A DNA stretch of 64,000 nt from Prorocentrum cordatum (GCA_963575745.1 CAUYUJ010016134.1:75001-139000); one strand, 5' to 3'. Shown: positions 30,054 to 39,930, counted from the first letter of the stretch. Translations and numbers: made by a program. Notes: a model not told the origin generated them from the letters alone.

Positions 30054-30500
30054 GAAGGAGGAGGAGGAGGAACAGGAGGAGTCAGAGGGAGGGAGGGGGG
30101 GATGGAGGGAACGAGGAGGAGGAGGAGGAAGAGGAGGAGGAGGAGGAGGAGGAGGAGGGGGGAGAGAGGGAGAAAGGAATGGAGGGGTAAGGAGGAGCAG
30201 GAAGGGGAGTAGGAGGAGGGGGAGTCGGAGGAGGAGGAGGAGGAGGAGGATGAAAGGGATAATGATGAAGAGGAGGAGGAGGAGGATGAAAGGGATGATG
30301 ATGATGCAGAGTAGGAGGAGGAGGAGGAGGAGGAGGACGATGAGGAGGAGGAGGAGGAGGACGGGAGGAGGCCGGGAGGAGGAGGTGGAGGGGGAGGAGG
30401 AGGCGAGGAGGAGGAGGAGACAGAGGAGGAGGAGAAAGGGGAGGGAAGGGGAGGAGGAGGAAGTTGAGCAGGGATAGGAAGATGCTGAGGAGGAGGAGGA
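30054..30500. repeat. (AGG)n purine array with GAT-like interruptions
   Basis: Purine-rich GGA/AGG units with AGGATGAAAGGGAT insertions at about 30,246 and 30,285. Reading frames are Glu/Gly/Arg-rich and not genes. Confidence 0.93.
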
Positions 30501-30761
30501 GGACTAGGAAGGAGGAGGACTGGGAGCTCTCGCCTCCTCCTAGTCGTCCTCCTCCTCCTTCTCCCAGAGGGCCCTCCCCTCCCCCCCCCTTTCCCATCGG
30601 GGTCCCTGGGAACGGGGGCGGCGGTGTCCCCCGAGCTTGTTGGACGCTCGCTGCACGGCGCGCCGGTGGGGCACATTTCGTCGGGGGGGGCGCCTCAGGC
30701 AACCACCCCGCCGCGCTGGCGTTTGAAGGATGGGGAGGAGGGGAAGGAGGAGGGGGCAACG

Positions 30762-31065
30762 ATATTGCAATCAGCCCTCACTTCAGATTTCCTCTTCATC
30801 GGCCCCTGCAAGGCTTCGCTTTCACTGAGGGAAGTGCCCCGGTGGAGAACAACCGTTCGAACATCCTGAGCAGTGCCAGAACATCATGCCTGGGACTTGA
30901 ACGCCTCGAATCACAGTTACTGTTTCGTCTTTCTGATTCTGAATCTTGCCAGAACGCCGCTTCTAGAATTCCCACTCCGCGAATTGACGCACTTGTTGCG
31001 CTTCGACAGTCCGACATCGCGCCGAAGCACGATTTGTGTTGATGCTTTGGTCCAGTGAGGTTACT
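30762..31065. repeat. Repeat S, copy 1
   Basis: Shares TTCCTCTTCATCGGCCCC-like, CACTGAGGGAAGTGCCCCG and GTTCGAACATCC-like phrases with 31,850-32,110. Both copies lie downstream of an AGG array and lead into the minisatellite of about 80 bp. Confidence 0.75.
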
Positions 31066-31545
31066 ATACGCTCTCAAAGCGAAGATGCGCGGCGCTGAGG
31101 CGAGAGGCACAGTTTCGAAAGGACACCGCCCCCCATCTGTGAAGCTCGTGCACACTGTAACAGGAATGTGCGTGGTGCGAAGGCAGGAGCCGCCTGTTGA
31201 ACACCACCCGCCCTCCATCCCTGTGTTTTTTTTGAATTCGTAGAATGAGCGCAGCGCCGAGGCGAGAGCCACATGTTGAAAACGGCCCGCCCTCCATCCG
31301 TGAAGCCCTTGCAATGTGCGAGTGTGCGAGGCGCTAAGCCGAAAGGCGCGAGGCGGTAAGGCGAACACCGTAATCTTAAACTCGCCCGCCCTACATCCGT
31401 GAATTTCCTACGACTCAAAAGACGCCGTGCAGCTCTAGCAATGTCTTAACGCGAGCGTGCGCGGCGAGAAAGCGAAAGCCACATGTTGGAAACGGCCCGC
31501 CCTATCCATCCGTGAAGCTTCTGCAGAGTCTCAGGGAAAGGATCA
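31066..31545. repeat. Degenerate minisatellite of about 80 bp, block 1
   Basis: Units share TGTGCGCGGCGCTGAGGCGA, GAGCCACATGTTGAAAACGG and CCCGCCCTCCATCCGTGAAG, with variable spacing. About five recognisable units, each diverged. Confidence 0.8.
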
Positions 31546-31556
31546 AAAGTGGTGAG

Positions 31557-31845
31557 TAAGTCTCAGGCGAAACGCCGGGTCCGCCCTACGGACACGCCTC
31601 GGGGTGCGGCGGGGAGGAGGTGTGCGGAAGGAGAGGGAAATGGAGGCAGGGGGAGGGGCTTGGGAGGAGTTGGAGGGGGGCAGATTCGGGCCTGAGGGGG
31701 GAGGAGGAGGAGAGAGGAGAGGATGAGGAGAGGGATGAGGAGGAGACCGAGATGAGGAGGAGGAGGAGGAGGAGGAGGAGATGAAGGAAGAGGAGGAGAA
31801 GCCAGGAAAGGAGGAGGAGGAGGAGGAAGATGATGATGCGGAGGA
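31557..31845. repeat. Leader L-a plus (AGG)n array
   Basis: The leader AAGTCTCAGGCGAAACGCCG, GTCCGCCCTACGGACACG is followed by GGAGG-rich sequence and a GAGGAG array to about 31,845. The same leader precedes the arrays at 32.69 and 33.84 kb. Confidence 0.8.
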
Positions 31846-31849
31846 GGTG

Positions 31850-32110
31850 CAAACCCAAGTCTCACCAACGATGTTGGAATCAACCCTCCGTCTAAGCTCC
31901 CTCTTCATAGGCCCCCACAAGGGCTCATTTCCACTGAGGGAAGTGCCCCGTTGGGAGACATTCGTTTGAAGATCCGGAAGCACGCCAAAACACCGTTCTC
32001 GAGACCCCATCGCCACGAATTGTTGTGACTGTTGCGTTTTGACGTGCTAGAGACCGTTGCTGGGATTTCAACACTGCGACTCAACGTACCTGTATCGCCC
32101 TGGCAATCCT
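31850..32110. repeat. Repeat S, copy 2
   Basis: CTCCCTCTTCATAGGCCCCC, CACTGAGGGAAGTGCCCCGT, then GAAGATCCGGAAGCACG; the homologue of 30,762-31,065. Confidence 0.75.
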
Positions 32111-32600
32111 AAACCGTGCCGTCAAACGCTGGCAAATGTTTATGAACGACTGTGCGTGGCGCTGAGGCGAGAGCTACATTTTGACAAGCAACCGCAGTTA
32201 AGCTTTTGAAAAGGAGCCGCCGCACTCAATCCGTCGAGCTCATGGATTTGGGGGACGCGAATGCGCGCGTCGCTAAGGCAATAATCACCTTTTGGAAATA
32301 GCCCGCCCTCAATCCGTGACTGTCTTGCATGCTTTTGAAGGCGATTGTGCGCGGTCCTATGACGACAGCCACATACTGAAGACGGCCTGCCCTCAATCCA
32401 TTAAGTTCTTGGAAAGCTTGAGACGAATGTGCGTGTCGCTATTGCGAGAGCCACGTCTTGAAAACCGCACGCCCTCAACCCGTTAACGTCTTGCAGTGTT
32501 TTGCAACGAGCGTGTGCGGCGTTACGTCGAGAGCCACATGCTCGAAACCACCCACCCTCAATCTGCGAAGCCGCTGCCAACCTTTAAGCTGAAGGGTCAT
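32111..32600. repeat. Degenerate minisatellite of about 80 bp, block 2
   Basis: The same unit as block 1: GTGCGTGGCGCTGAGGCGAG, GAGCCACATACTGAAGACGG-like and GCCCTCAATCCGTGA phrases. About six diverged units. Confidence 0.8.
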
Positions 32601-32610
32601 ACATGGAAAG

Positions 32611-33085
32611 GAAGTCTAAAGCGAAACTCCCATCCCGCCAGTCCGACTGGCCTTGGGGTTGCGACAGGGAGAAGCTATTTATAAGGACAAGGAATGGAGA
32701 AGGAGGGGGACAGGGAGGGTGAGGGGGAGGAGCAGGAGGCGGATTGGCAGGAGGAGGCGGATGAGCAGGACGAGTGGGAGGAGGAGGTGGAGGAGGAGTA
32801 AGAGGAGAAGGAGGAGGAGGAGGAAGACCATGGGGAGGAGGACTAGGAGGAGGAGGAGGAGGAGGAGGAGGAGGAGGAGGAGGAGGAGGGGGAGAAGGAG
32901 GAGGAGGAGAAGGAGGAGGAGGAGGAGGAGGAGGAGGAGAGGGGGAGGAGGAGGGGGAGGAGGAGGAGGAGGAGGAGGAGGAGGAGGAGGAGGAGGAGGA
33001 GGAGGAGGAGGAGGAGAGGAGAGGGAGAGAGAGGAGGAGGAGGAGGAGGAGGAGGAGGAGGAGGAGGAGGAGGAGGAGGGGCATG
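32611..33085. repeat. Leader L-b plus long (AGG)n array
   Basis: The leader GGAAGTCTAAAGCGAAACTC is followed after about 80 bp by a GGA/AGG array (32,695-33,080). Long Arg/Gly/Glu and Ser/Pro/Leu frames over it are artefacts. Confidence 0.92.
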
Positions 33086-33319
33086 AAGGGGATGAGAGGT
33101 AAAAGGCATGCCGTGTCGCCAGTAGATGGGTGGATTGTCGTCCTTCAGTTGGGTGTTGAAAGCAGCCGTTCTGACGGGCAGTCCCCCCTTTTGTGGCGGG
33201 ACCGTGACCCTCGGCCGACACGCCTGGACCCTGGACCCAGTGGGCGGACACTATATGAGGCGTGTCTGGTGCCGTGTACGCAGATCGGTTGTTGGAAGAG
33301 GAAGGGGAGTGGGCACGGA

Positions 33320-33432
33320 GAGGAGAGGAGGAGGTGGCGAGAGGAGGAAGATGCGGAGGAGGAGGAGGAGGAAGAGAAGAAGGAGGGGGAGGAGGAGGAG
33401 GAGGAGGAGGAGGAGGAGGAGGAGGAGCAGGG
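33320..33432. repeat. (AGG)n array
   Basis: About 110 bp of GGA/GAG units. Confidence 0.92.
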
Positions 33433-33784
33433 GAGGTCGCCCCTTGAATGGCGAGCGCCCACTGGATCTGCCACTCAGGCGAGACCCCATTGTGTCAATA
33501 ATATTCATATTTGTGTACATATGTATGTAGATTAGATAGATGTATGTATCCCATACTTGGTAAGAGAGACGCACAGAGGGAGTAAGTGATGCACCACCTC
33601 GAAGTTCTAGTCATCACGTTTGCGGGAGTCAAGCGAGGAATTACGGACCATCGATATTGAACAAGTCTTAAGCGAGAGCCGCATATGATAAACGAACCGG
33701 CTTCCACCAGATGCGTGTGAAACGGATGTGTGCAGACAACGGGTCATCCGTTCTTGGTATTGTTGGTTGTGTGGATAGTTGGGG

Positions 33785-34275
33785 GAAGTCTCAAGCGAAA
33801 CGTCCGGTCCAGCCGACGGACATGTTTGGTGAGGGATGGAAGTGTGAGGAGGGGAGAGGAGAGGGGTTGGGAGAGGAAGAGGAGGGAGGAGGAGGAGGAG
33901 GAGGAGGAGGAGGAGGAGGAGAGGAGGAGGAGGAGGAGGAGAAGGAGGATAATAAGAAGAAGCAACATAATAATAAGAAGAGGAATACTTGCAGGAGGAG
34001 GAGCAGGGGGGGGGAAGGGGACGAAAGAGAGGAGGAGGAAGAGGAGGAGCAGCAGGAGGAGGAGCAGGAGGAAGAGGAGGGAGGGCAGGGAGAGAAGGAA
34101 GAGGAGGAGGAGGAGGAGGAGGAGGAGGAGGAGAAAGAGGAGGAGGAGGAGAAAGAGGAGGAGGAGGAGGAGGAGGAGGAGGAGGAGGAGGAGGAGGAGC
34201 AGGAGGCAAGAGGAGGCGGAGGAGGAGGAGGGGGGAGCGGGGGGGAGAGGAGGGGGAAGGAGAAGAGTAGAGGCT
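33785..34275. repeat. Leader L-c plus long (AGG)n array
   Basis: The leader GAAGTCTCAAGCGAAACGTC, GGTCCAGCCGACGGACATG leads into GGA/AGG repeats with AATAATAAGAAG insertions at about 33,948-33,983. Repeat-derived frames only. Confidence 0.93.
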
Positions 34276-34594
34276 GGGGAGGAGCAGGGGCGGGCGGGGG
34301 GGGGGCATGGGTGAGGACCAGGTCCCAGCGACGATCTCCAGCCAACCCCGTCCAGGGGGAGAGCCCAGCCTTTGCTCCCGCGCCGCGAGCGCTCGCCGTC
34401 CCGCGGCATCGGGCCGCTGCCGCCGTGGACCCCGGGAGCCCCTCGCCCCTGGAGGTGCCCGGCTCTGCGGGCCTCGGGCCGACACCCCCCGCCGGCTCCT
34501 GGCCCCGGGGCCATCAGGAAATGGGCTGGGGCAGAGCGCCAGCCCCGTGGAAGGGGCCCTCCGACCAGGCCAGGACGAGGATCACATCACTTCG
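34276..34594. other. GC-rich non-genic DNA
   Basis: No domain, TIR pair or tandem repeat recognised; open frames here look compositional. Confidence 0.5.
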
Positions 34595-34712
34595 GATGAG
34601 GGTAGGCCGAGAATCTCTGAGATTTGGCGGCTCCAGAGGAGGTATCGGGCGCCGCGGCCTTCTCGGAGCGTTCCAGAACGATCCGAGAGCATTCCGGAAC
34701 GAACGGACCTCT
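34595..34712. repeat. Repeat L, copy 2 (inverted relative to copy 1)
   Basis: GAGAATCTCTGAGATTTGGC, CTTCTCGGAGCGTTCCAGAA, GAGAGCATTCCGGAACG; the reverse complement of 10,432-10,550 with substitutions. Confidence 0.75.
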
Positions 34713-34784
34713 GTCTTCGTCGTGGCTCTGGGGGGCCTCTCGCTTCTCTGCCTTGCTTGTGCTCGCTCCGGGTCTTCTCTGCTA

Positions 34785-34850
34785 ATGAAAGCTGTGCGCG
34801 TCCCGCTCAGCATTCAGCGGAAGAGGTTCGCTCTCGCCCTGCGCCCCGGG
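34785..34850 (+). repeat. Repeat M, copy 2
   Basis: GAAAGCTGTGCGCGTCCCGC then CGGAAGAGGTTCGCTCTCG, matching 12,047-12,117. Confidence 0.7.
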
Positions 34851-35310
34851 AGAGGTTCGACGTTTCTCAGCCCGTCTGTTGGGCCGTGGCGGGGCCCCTC
34901 GCGGCCACGGGTGGCCCCCGCGGCCGAGCGCCGTCGCTCCTGTCGTGTTCAGCTCCTTGCGCCCGCGGCGTGCGCACCCCTGCGGTGCCCGGGCCCCGGG
35001 CCATGCCCCTGGGGCCCACAGCGGCCCTCACAGCGCCGGTTTTAATACGTGCTCCGCGTGCGGAGCAGGCATTAAAAATGCAGGGACGTAGTAGTAAAAA
35101 CAACGATGGGTTCATGCAGAAATGTATTCCTAAATTGATCGTGGATTCAAAACTCCCATTCAAAACATGTACTAACAACTGCCCTGTACGGTCAGGAGCT
35201 TTGGCTCCGCGTGTCGCGCCGCCAGCTCTGGCCCAGTGCGCCTCGGCCCGGCACGCCAGCCACGTCCCAGTCTCCGTGCGCCAACACCTCGGGCTTTCCC
35301 CAGCTTCCCT
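34851..35310. other. Non-genic DNA
   Basis: GC-rich to about 35,040, then a short AT-richer stretch (35,050-35,180) with TTTTAATACG and an inverted GCTCCGCGTGCGGAGC stem at 35,051-35,066. No gene seen. Confidence 0.5.
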
Positions 35311-35448
35311 CAGGAGGGGAAAAAACACACAGACACAATTCATCGTCGATCCCCAGGAAAATATGGGAAGATATGGGGAGTGGTGGGGAAGACAAAAACC
35401 CAGAAAATCTGTGAAAATATGCGGAAACTTTTTATTTGTGTGTCCCAG
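35311..35448 (+). mobile_element. Family D repeat, copy D3
   Basis: CAGGAGGGGAAAAAACACAC to TTTTTATTTGTGTGTCC. CAGCTTCCCT at the left border and CAGTTTCCTT at the right are 8 of 10 identical, a possible target duplication. Confidence 0.85.
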
Positions 35449-35504
35449 TTTCCTTTCATTCCCGCCCCGCGGAGCAGAACGGCACGCTGCCAGCACGCGG
35501 AGCT

Positions 35505-35656
35505 CAGCGTGTCGCCCGGGCGGGCCGCTGCCAGGTAGTTTTAAAAATACGCAGGGGACTATTGTTTGGGCATTTTGGGGCCATTTTGGTGTATTTCGGG
35601 GATTTTCTGTTATTTGTCGTCGAAGATCCCCCTGTAGGGGGACAGGCCCGACCTAA
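35505..35656. mobile_element. Family E element, copy E4 (left end degraded)
   Basis: The right TIR is intact (ATCCCCCTGTAGGGGGACAG, GCCCGACCT) and the interior keeps AAAATAC, GGGGACTATT and TTCGTCGA-like phrases. The left TIR is unrecognisable, so the start is approximate. Confidence 0.75.
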
Positions 35657-36042
35657 CCGTAGCTCCTTGTGCACGTGTTCGGGACGTCTGCTCGCGGCGT
35701 TCCCTGGCGCTCTGCCCCCTCGGCCTACCGGCGTAGGGCTCTGCCGCGCGGCGGTGGCGCTGCGTCTGGCGGCGATGATGTGGCGGCAGGATCTTGTTCA
35801 GCAGAAAACAAATTAAAGAATTTCGAGCGACGACGGCACACAAAACCTTGACGCATGTGGGGGCAAAACATACCTTTCGATTTTTGGCCGGATGCTCCTC
35901 AGATTCACAATCAAAGAGATCGGAATAAAGCTATTAAAATTACGCTCTCGACACGGCAGGCTGCCGCTGCCAAGTGAACCACACGGGGCACGATCGCGCC
36001 ATCTCCACGCCACGGCTCGCCACGCCCCAGCCTCGTGCCACC
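35657..36042. other. Non-genic DNA
   Basis: No domain, TIR or tandem repeat recognised. Confidence 0.5.
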
Positions 36043-36205
36043 CAGGAGGGGAAAACACACGCAGACACAAATAGCCGTCGATTCCCAGGAGGATATGGGC
36101 ACACGTGGGACGTGGGGGGGGAAGACGAGAGCCCAGAAACTATTGGAAAAGTAAGGGGCATCCTGGGCTCTCTGCGTCCTTGTGGGTGTGCCCGTGGGCC
36201 CCTCT
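36043..36205 (+). mobile_element. Family D repeat, copy D4 (diverged)
   Basis: CAGGAGGGGAAAACACACGC, ACACAAATAGCCGTCGATTC, GAAGACGAGAGCCCAG. AAAATATGGG motifs are partly substituted (GAGGATATGGGCACACGTGG). Confidence 0.75.
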
Positions 36206-36299
36206 GGCCCTCTTTGCCCCTGCCCGGGCCCGTGCCTCGCCCCTGGGGGGCGGGAGGGCGAGCCCGGGCCGAGCCCGGGCCTGCTGGCGCTCGCTGCCC

Positions 36300-36431
36300 C
36301 TGGCATCGCTCGGACGTGCGCACTTTACTTTCGGCGAGGACCATCGAGGAGCATCCTGGATCATTTGGCGAGAAAACCACGCACGAAACCGAAACAAAAA
36401 CACAGGGAATGGACGCCCGAGCGATGGCCAG
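36300..36431 (+). mobile_element. Family A element, copy A9
   Basis: 132 bp, CTGGCATCGCTCGGACGTGC to CGCCCGAGCGATGGCCAG. The 15 bp abutting each side are only 10 of 15 identical in GC-rich DNA, so a duplication is uncertain. Confidence 0.9.
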
Positions 36432-36497
36432 TGGCTGCCGCGCCCCGTGCGCCTCGCGCGCGCCGCCAGTCCCCGCCGCCGCTGGCAGAGTGTGCCT

Positions 36498-36689
36498 CTC
36501 TGCGCACCGCCAGTCGAAGAACATAAACTCGGTGTCGCTCGGACGTGTGCACCTTTGTCTCGGCGGGGATTACGGGGGAGCACCCCAGAGCATCCTGCGA
36601 AGAAGCCGCGCCCGAAACCGAGAAAAAGCACAGGGAGTGGACCTCCGAGCGATGGCCAGCTCTGCGCACCGCCAGACGAAGAACAGAAA
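36498..36689 (+). mobile_element. Family A element, copy A10, with flush 30-bp flanking repeat
   Basis: The element spans 36,528-36,659 (CTCGGTGTCGCTCGGACGTG to CTCCGAGCGATGGCCAG). A 30-bp direct repeat abuts both ends exactly: CTCTGCGCACCGCCAGTCGA... at 36498-36527 and CTCTGCGCACCGCCAGACGA... at 36660-36689, 28 of 30 identical. This is the clearest target-duplication structure of the family. Confidence 0.92.
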
Positions 36690-36751
36690 GCGGCGCAGGC
36701 ACAAGCTTCCAGAGGTCCGCGCGGATGTCTTGGATCTGCGCCGGACCTCGT

Positions 36752-37037
36752 GGGGTCGGGGCGCGAGCAGGGGCGCAGACGACATGCCGAGCGCCTGAAA
36801 CGGTGTCCAAGCAGACGGGGTCGGGGGATCGACGATCGACGCTCGATCCATACCACTGCTGTTGCCCACATTGGGCGATAGGGGAAGCAGGGCATGCACA
36901 GCGTGGCGAGGCTCGGGGGGCCAGACTTGTTGTCCATGCCGCCGCTCTGGCCCCTCGTCGAGGGGTCGGGGCGTGAGCGTGGGCATGGATAGCATGTCGA
37001 TCGCCCAGACAAGGGTCCGAGCAGATGGGGTCGGAGG
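36752..37037. repeat. Duplicated block of about 80 bp
   Basis: GGGGTCGGGGCGCGAGCAGG...GGGGTCGGGGGATCG (36,752-36,828) recurs as GGGGTCGGGGCGTGAGCGTG...GGGGTCGGAGGATCG (36,962-37,037), 208 bp apart. Each copy ends in the left terminus of family H; only the second continues into a complete H element. Confidence 0.75.
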
Positions 37038-37154
37038 ATCGCGCCGCATCGCCAGTGCAGCAGCGATGCGGCTCGATGTGGAACCCGATGGTGTGCACGC
37101 CGACTGCGCCGACGCATCGCAGACATCCCCGAGGCGCGATCCTCCGACCCCATC
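37024..37154. mobile_element. Family H element, copy H2
   Basis: 131 bp bounded by GATGGGGTCGGAGGATCGCG and its exact inverse CGCGATCCTCCGACCCCATC; the perfect TIR is 22 bp. The interior matches H1 (CTCGATGTGGAACCCGAT, CGCCGACGCATCGC). No flanking duplication found. Confidence 0.92.
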
Positions 37155-37530
37155 TATCAGATCTCCGCATGACGAATGACACGCATATGCAGCAGACGCA
37201 GAGTGGGCAGGGCAACTCGTAAAGCGCGACTCGGCCAGGGCATGTAGTCACAGGGAAGGTGTGATCTTCGGAGTGGCTTACCCTAAATTGTCAAATGGTC
37301 AGACCCCCTGTGGAAGGCCTCCAGCTACAGCGCTTCTTCATGTCTGGATTCTGCGTCCACCTGCGAGTCCCAGCGCTGCGCGCGCTATCGCCGCTGGGGT
37401 ATCGGGGCATCCCCGCTGGGGCTCACCTCCGGCTGCAGAAGTCCTTCGGATTCTGAGCCCCCTGGCCGGTCCAGAAATCAGACCTGCCAGGGCAGGTTTC
37501 ACATCATCGTGTGCCCAATGTCGCTAGAGT
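37155..37530. other. Non-genic DNA
   Basis: No gene, TIR pair or tandem repeat recognised. Confidence 0.5.
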
Positions 37531-37680
37531 CAGGAGGAAAAGAACCACACAGACACAATTAATCCTCGAATTCCCCAGAAAATATGGGAAAATATGGGAA
37601 GTGGGCGGGAAGACAGAAGCCCAGACAATATGGGAAAATATGTGTGTGTGTATTTATTTGTGTGTCCTTGGGCCTCTTCA
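37531..37680 (+). mobile_element. Family D repeat, copy D5
   Basis: CAGGAGGAAAAGAACCACAC to TGTGTGTGTATTTATTTGTG and GGGCCTCTTCA, with two AAAATATGGGAA motifs. Followed by GGATCGGCGCTGG, the terminal motif of the T-rich element at 55.9 kb. Confidence 0.88.
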
Positions 37681-37794
37681 TAGAGGCCAGCGCGGGTTTT
37701 TTGGATCGGCGCTGGTCCTCACCTCCCTGGCGCGCAAGGCGCGCTGGGAGCGGCACCCGGGGGCGCAACCAGGGGGGGCCCAGTGCCGACCCAA

Positions 37795-38163
37795 GACGAG
37801 GAGGGGGCGGAGGGCAGGGAGGAGGAGGATGAAGGGGAAGGGGACGGGAGGAGAAGGGCCAGAGAGGAGAGGAGAGGAGGAGCAGGACGAGAAGGGCGAG
37901 GAAGAGGCGAGGGAGGAGAAGGGGGGGAGGAGGACGAAAGGAGGAACAGGGGGGGAGGAGGAGGAGGAGAAGGAGGAGGAGGAGGAGGAGGAGGAGGAGG
38001 ACCAGGAGGAGGTCATGCTCATTCCTATATTCTTGCCCCTCGTGGTCTTGCTCTTGCTCCTGCTCTTCCTGCTGCCACGTCCATGTTCCTTCTGAGCGGC
38101 TCTTCTTCGTCGCAGCACCAGACGTGTCGCTGGGGCGGTCTGGTCGTTTCGCGTTAGGTTTGT
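37795..38163. repeat. (AGG)n array with inverted leader L-d
   Basis: A purine array at 37,797-38,010. The leader motif lies on the other side and the opposite strand: the reverse complement of 38,116-38,163 reads ACGCGAAACGACCAGACCGC, like leaders L-a to L-c. Confidence 0.75.
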
Positions 38164-38201
38164 CGCGTGTTGCGGGAATGAAGATTGAGCGATCCAACAG
38201 T

Positions 38202-38376
38202 TACAGTCAACCCGCATAGTTCGGATGGGCAGCCTTCCCAAGGGTGCCCTTGCATCCTCGCCTCCCTGGTCCATCCCTCGCCACTCGCTGGCCGTGCCCC
38301 GCTCGGAAAGCCTCGAAATGGGCGTCCAAGGCCCTTGCATCCTTTCCGCGCCTCCTTACTATACGGGCTGACCGTA
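38202..38376. mobile_element. Family I (Tc1/mariner-like) element, copy I1
   Basis: 175 bp. Left TACAGTCAACCCGCA, right ACGGGCTGACCGTA. Interior CTTCCCAAGGGTGCCCTTGC and GGCGTCCAAGGCCCTTGCAT. TA at each border fits a TA target duplication. Confidence 0.88.
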
Positions 38377-38436
38377 CACGGGTGAGACGTGTTCAAAACG
38401 TGGTTTCTTTTGAAACGTTTGCGACACATATTCGGA

Positions 38437-38597
38437 GGTGGATAGACCTCCTGCCCTGACACGTCGATTAAGAAATTGGCCGGTTTCGGTTCGCGAGAGG
38501 GTGTCGCGGCCGTCATTTTTGCGGGTCCAGGTCCGTCGGCTTCGGTCCCAGGCCGTTTTCATTAGGGGGAGGTGTACTAAAGGGAGGTTTGTCCACC
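38437..38597. mobile_element. Family B element, copy B2
   Basis: 161 bp, the same length as B1: GGTGGATAGACCTCC to GGAGGTTTGTCCACC, with the family interior. It starts about 60 bp after I1. Confidence 0.92.
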
Positions 38598-38734
38598 GCC
38601 GAGTCCTCACCTGCGGCGGTGGATGCCCGGGCGCCCCCCCCCAGCCTCTGCACAGATATATACCTGCCCCCCTGGCGCGAGGCTGGCTGAAAAAGGCGTC
38701 ACCTCCGCCTCCGTGCCAGGAGGAATGATGTTGG

Positions 38735-38906
38735 CGGTCGGAGGAGGAAAAGATACTCATACCGCCACCCTTCCCTCGTTTTCCACTTTCCGGGGCCCCT
38801 GGGAGGCCCTCGTCGCCACCGCTGGATTCGCCTCAATCATAATGTTCGTCTGAACGCTACCCGGGAGAGGTCAGTGGAGTAGTGGTGTTGGTATTGTTGG
38901 TTTCCC
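38735..38906. mobile_element. Family K element, copy K2
   Basis: GGAGGAAAAGATACTCATAC, then CGTCGCCACCGCTGGATTCG, then GTGGTGTTGGTATTGTTGGT at the right. TIRs are degraded relative to K1. Confidence 0.65.
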
Positions 38907-39369
38907 CAGCATTGAGGGGGGTGGCTCAGTCGGAGAAGCGAAACCGGAATGAGCATGAATGTTCGAAGGTCCGCACGGGGTTCGTGGACCCGCCCCTTCC
39001 TGGCGCGCGAAGCGCGCCAGGGGGCTCCAGCGCCGAGTCAAGTAATCCGCGGGGACATTTGAAGGCTTTTGCTTAACCGTGCAATGTGTTGTTTCGGGCG
39101 GCCTGGCCAGCCCCGTGGAGCCCTGGTCGGGCCCGCGGGTTCCCAAGCAGCTTCTACCATTCTCATATCGTTGGTGCTCGTCACTCTTGCTGTCTGCCCG
39201 TGTGTCATTCAACGCGTATGCTCCCAAGCCCTCGATACCCGCCCTCTTCGTCTTCGATCGTGCCCCCATTTGGGCGGGATAGTTTCCCGATCTGCCATGT
39301 GTGCTTGGCGCACCCCCCCAAGCAGAGGAAGGGAGGGAGGATGGAAGGGACAGGGCACATGGGGAAGCA
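38907..39369. other. Non-genic DNA
   Basis: Includes a GGCGCGCGAAGCGCGCC stem at about 39,002. No gene recognised. Confidence 0.5.
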
Positions 39370-39536
39370 AGGGCTCCCACGAGGGCGCGAAGGTATCCGC
39401 GCTTCGCTTCGCGGTCCTCGTTCCTTCTCCCCCTCCTCCTCGGCGTCCTCTCTTCTCCCCCTTTGGGGCGGGCGGCGCAGGAGCGCGAAGCTCTTCGCGC
39501 TCTCGCGGAGCGCGGGAGCGCGAAGCTGGGAGCCCT
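39370..39536. mobile_element. Family O element, copy O1
   Basis: AGGGCTCCCACGAGGGCGCG at the left and GCGCGAAGCTGGGAGCCCT at the right (10-bp inverse AGGGCTCCCA). Internal GCGCGAAG/CTTCGCGC palindromes. No clear target duplication. Confidence 0.75.
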
Positions 39537-39719
39537 GGGAGGAGGATGGAGCCCGAGAGAGAGAGCCGCAGGAGAGGGGCTTTTGGAGCAGGGCAGCACG
39601 CGCGGCAGAGCCGTGCGGGCGCGTCGGGCTGGGCGGACCCCCTGACGGCCGCGGGCGGGCGGGCGGGTGCGCCCCAGCGGCCGCGGGGGCCTGTTCTCCA
39701 GCACACCCACCATGAGTTG

Positions 39720-39930
39720 GAGGGGGGAAGGAGGAGGAGGAGGAGGAGGAGGAGGACGAAGAGGAGGAGGAGGAGGAGGAGGAGGAGGAGAAGGAGGATA
39801 AGGAGAAGGAAGGGGGGAGGGAGGAGGAGGAGGAGGAGGAGGAGGAGGAGGAGGAGGATGGGGAGGACGAACAGGAGAAGGAGGAGGAGGAGGATGGGGA
39901 GGACGAAGAGGAGGAGGAGGAGGAGGAGGC
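39720..39930. repeat. (AGG)n array
   Basis: About 210 bp of GGA/AGG with GAAGGAGGATAAGG and GGGGAGGACGAACAGG interruptions. Confidence 0.93.

Noticed and set aside
35051-35066. GCTCCGCGTGCGGAGC stem as a terminator or hairpin gene
   Set aside because: A single short palindrome in GC-rich DNA with no adjacent gene; expected by chance at this composition.
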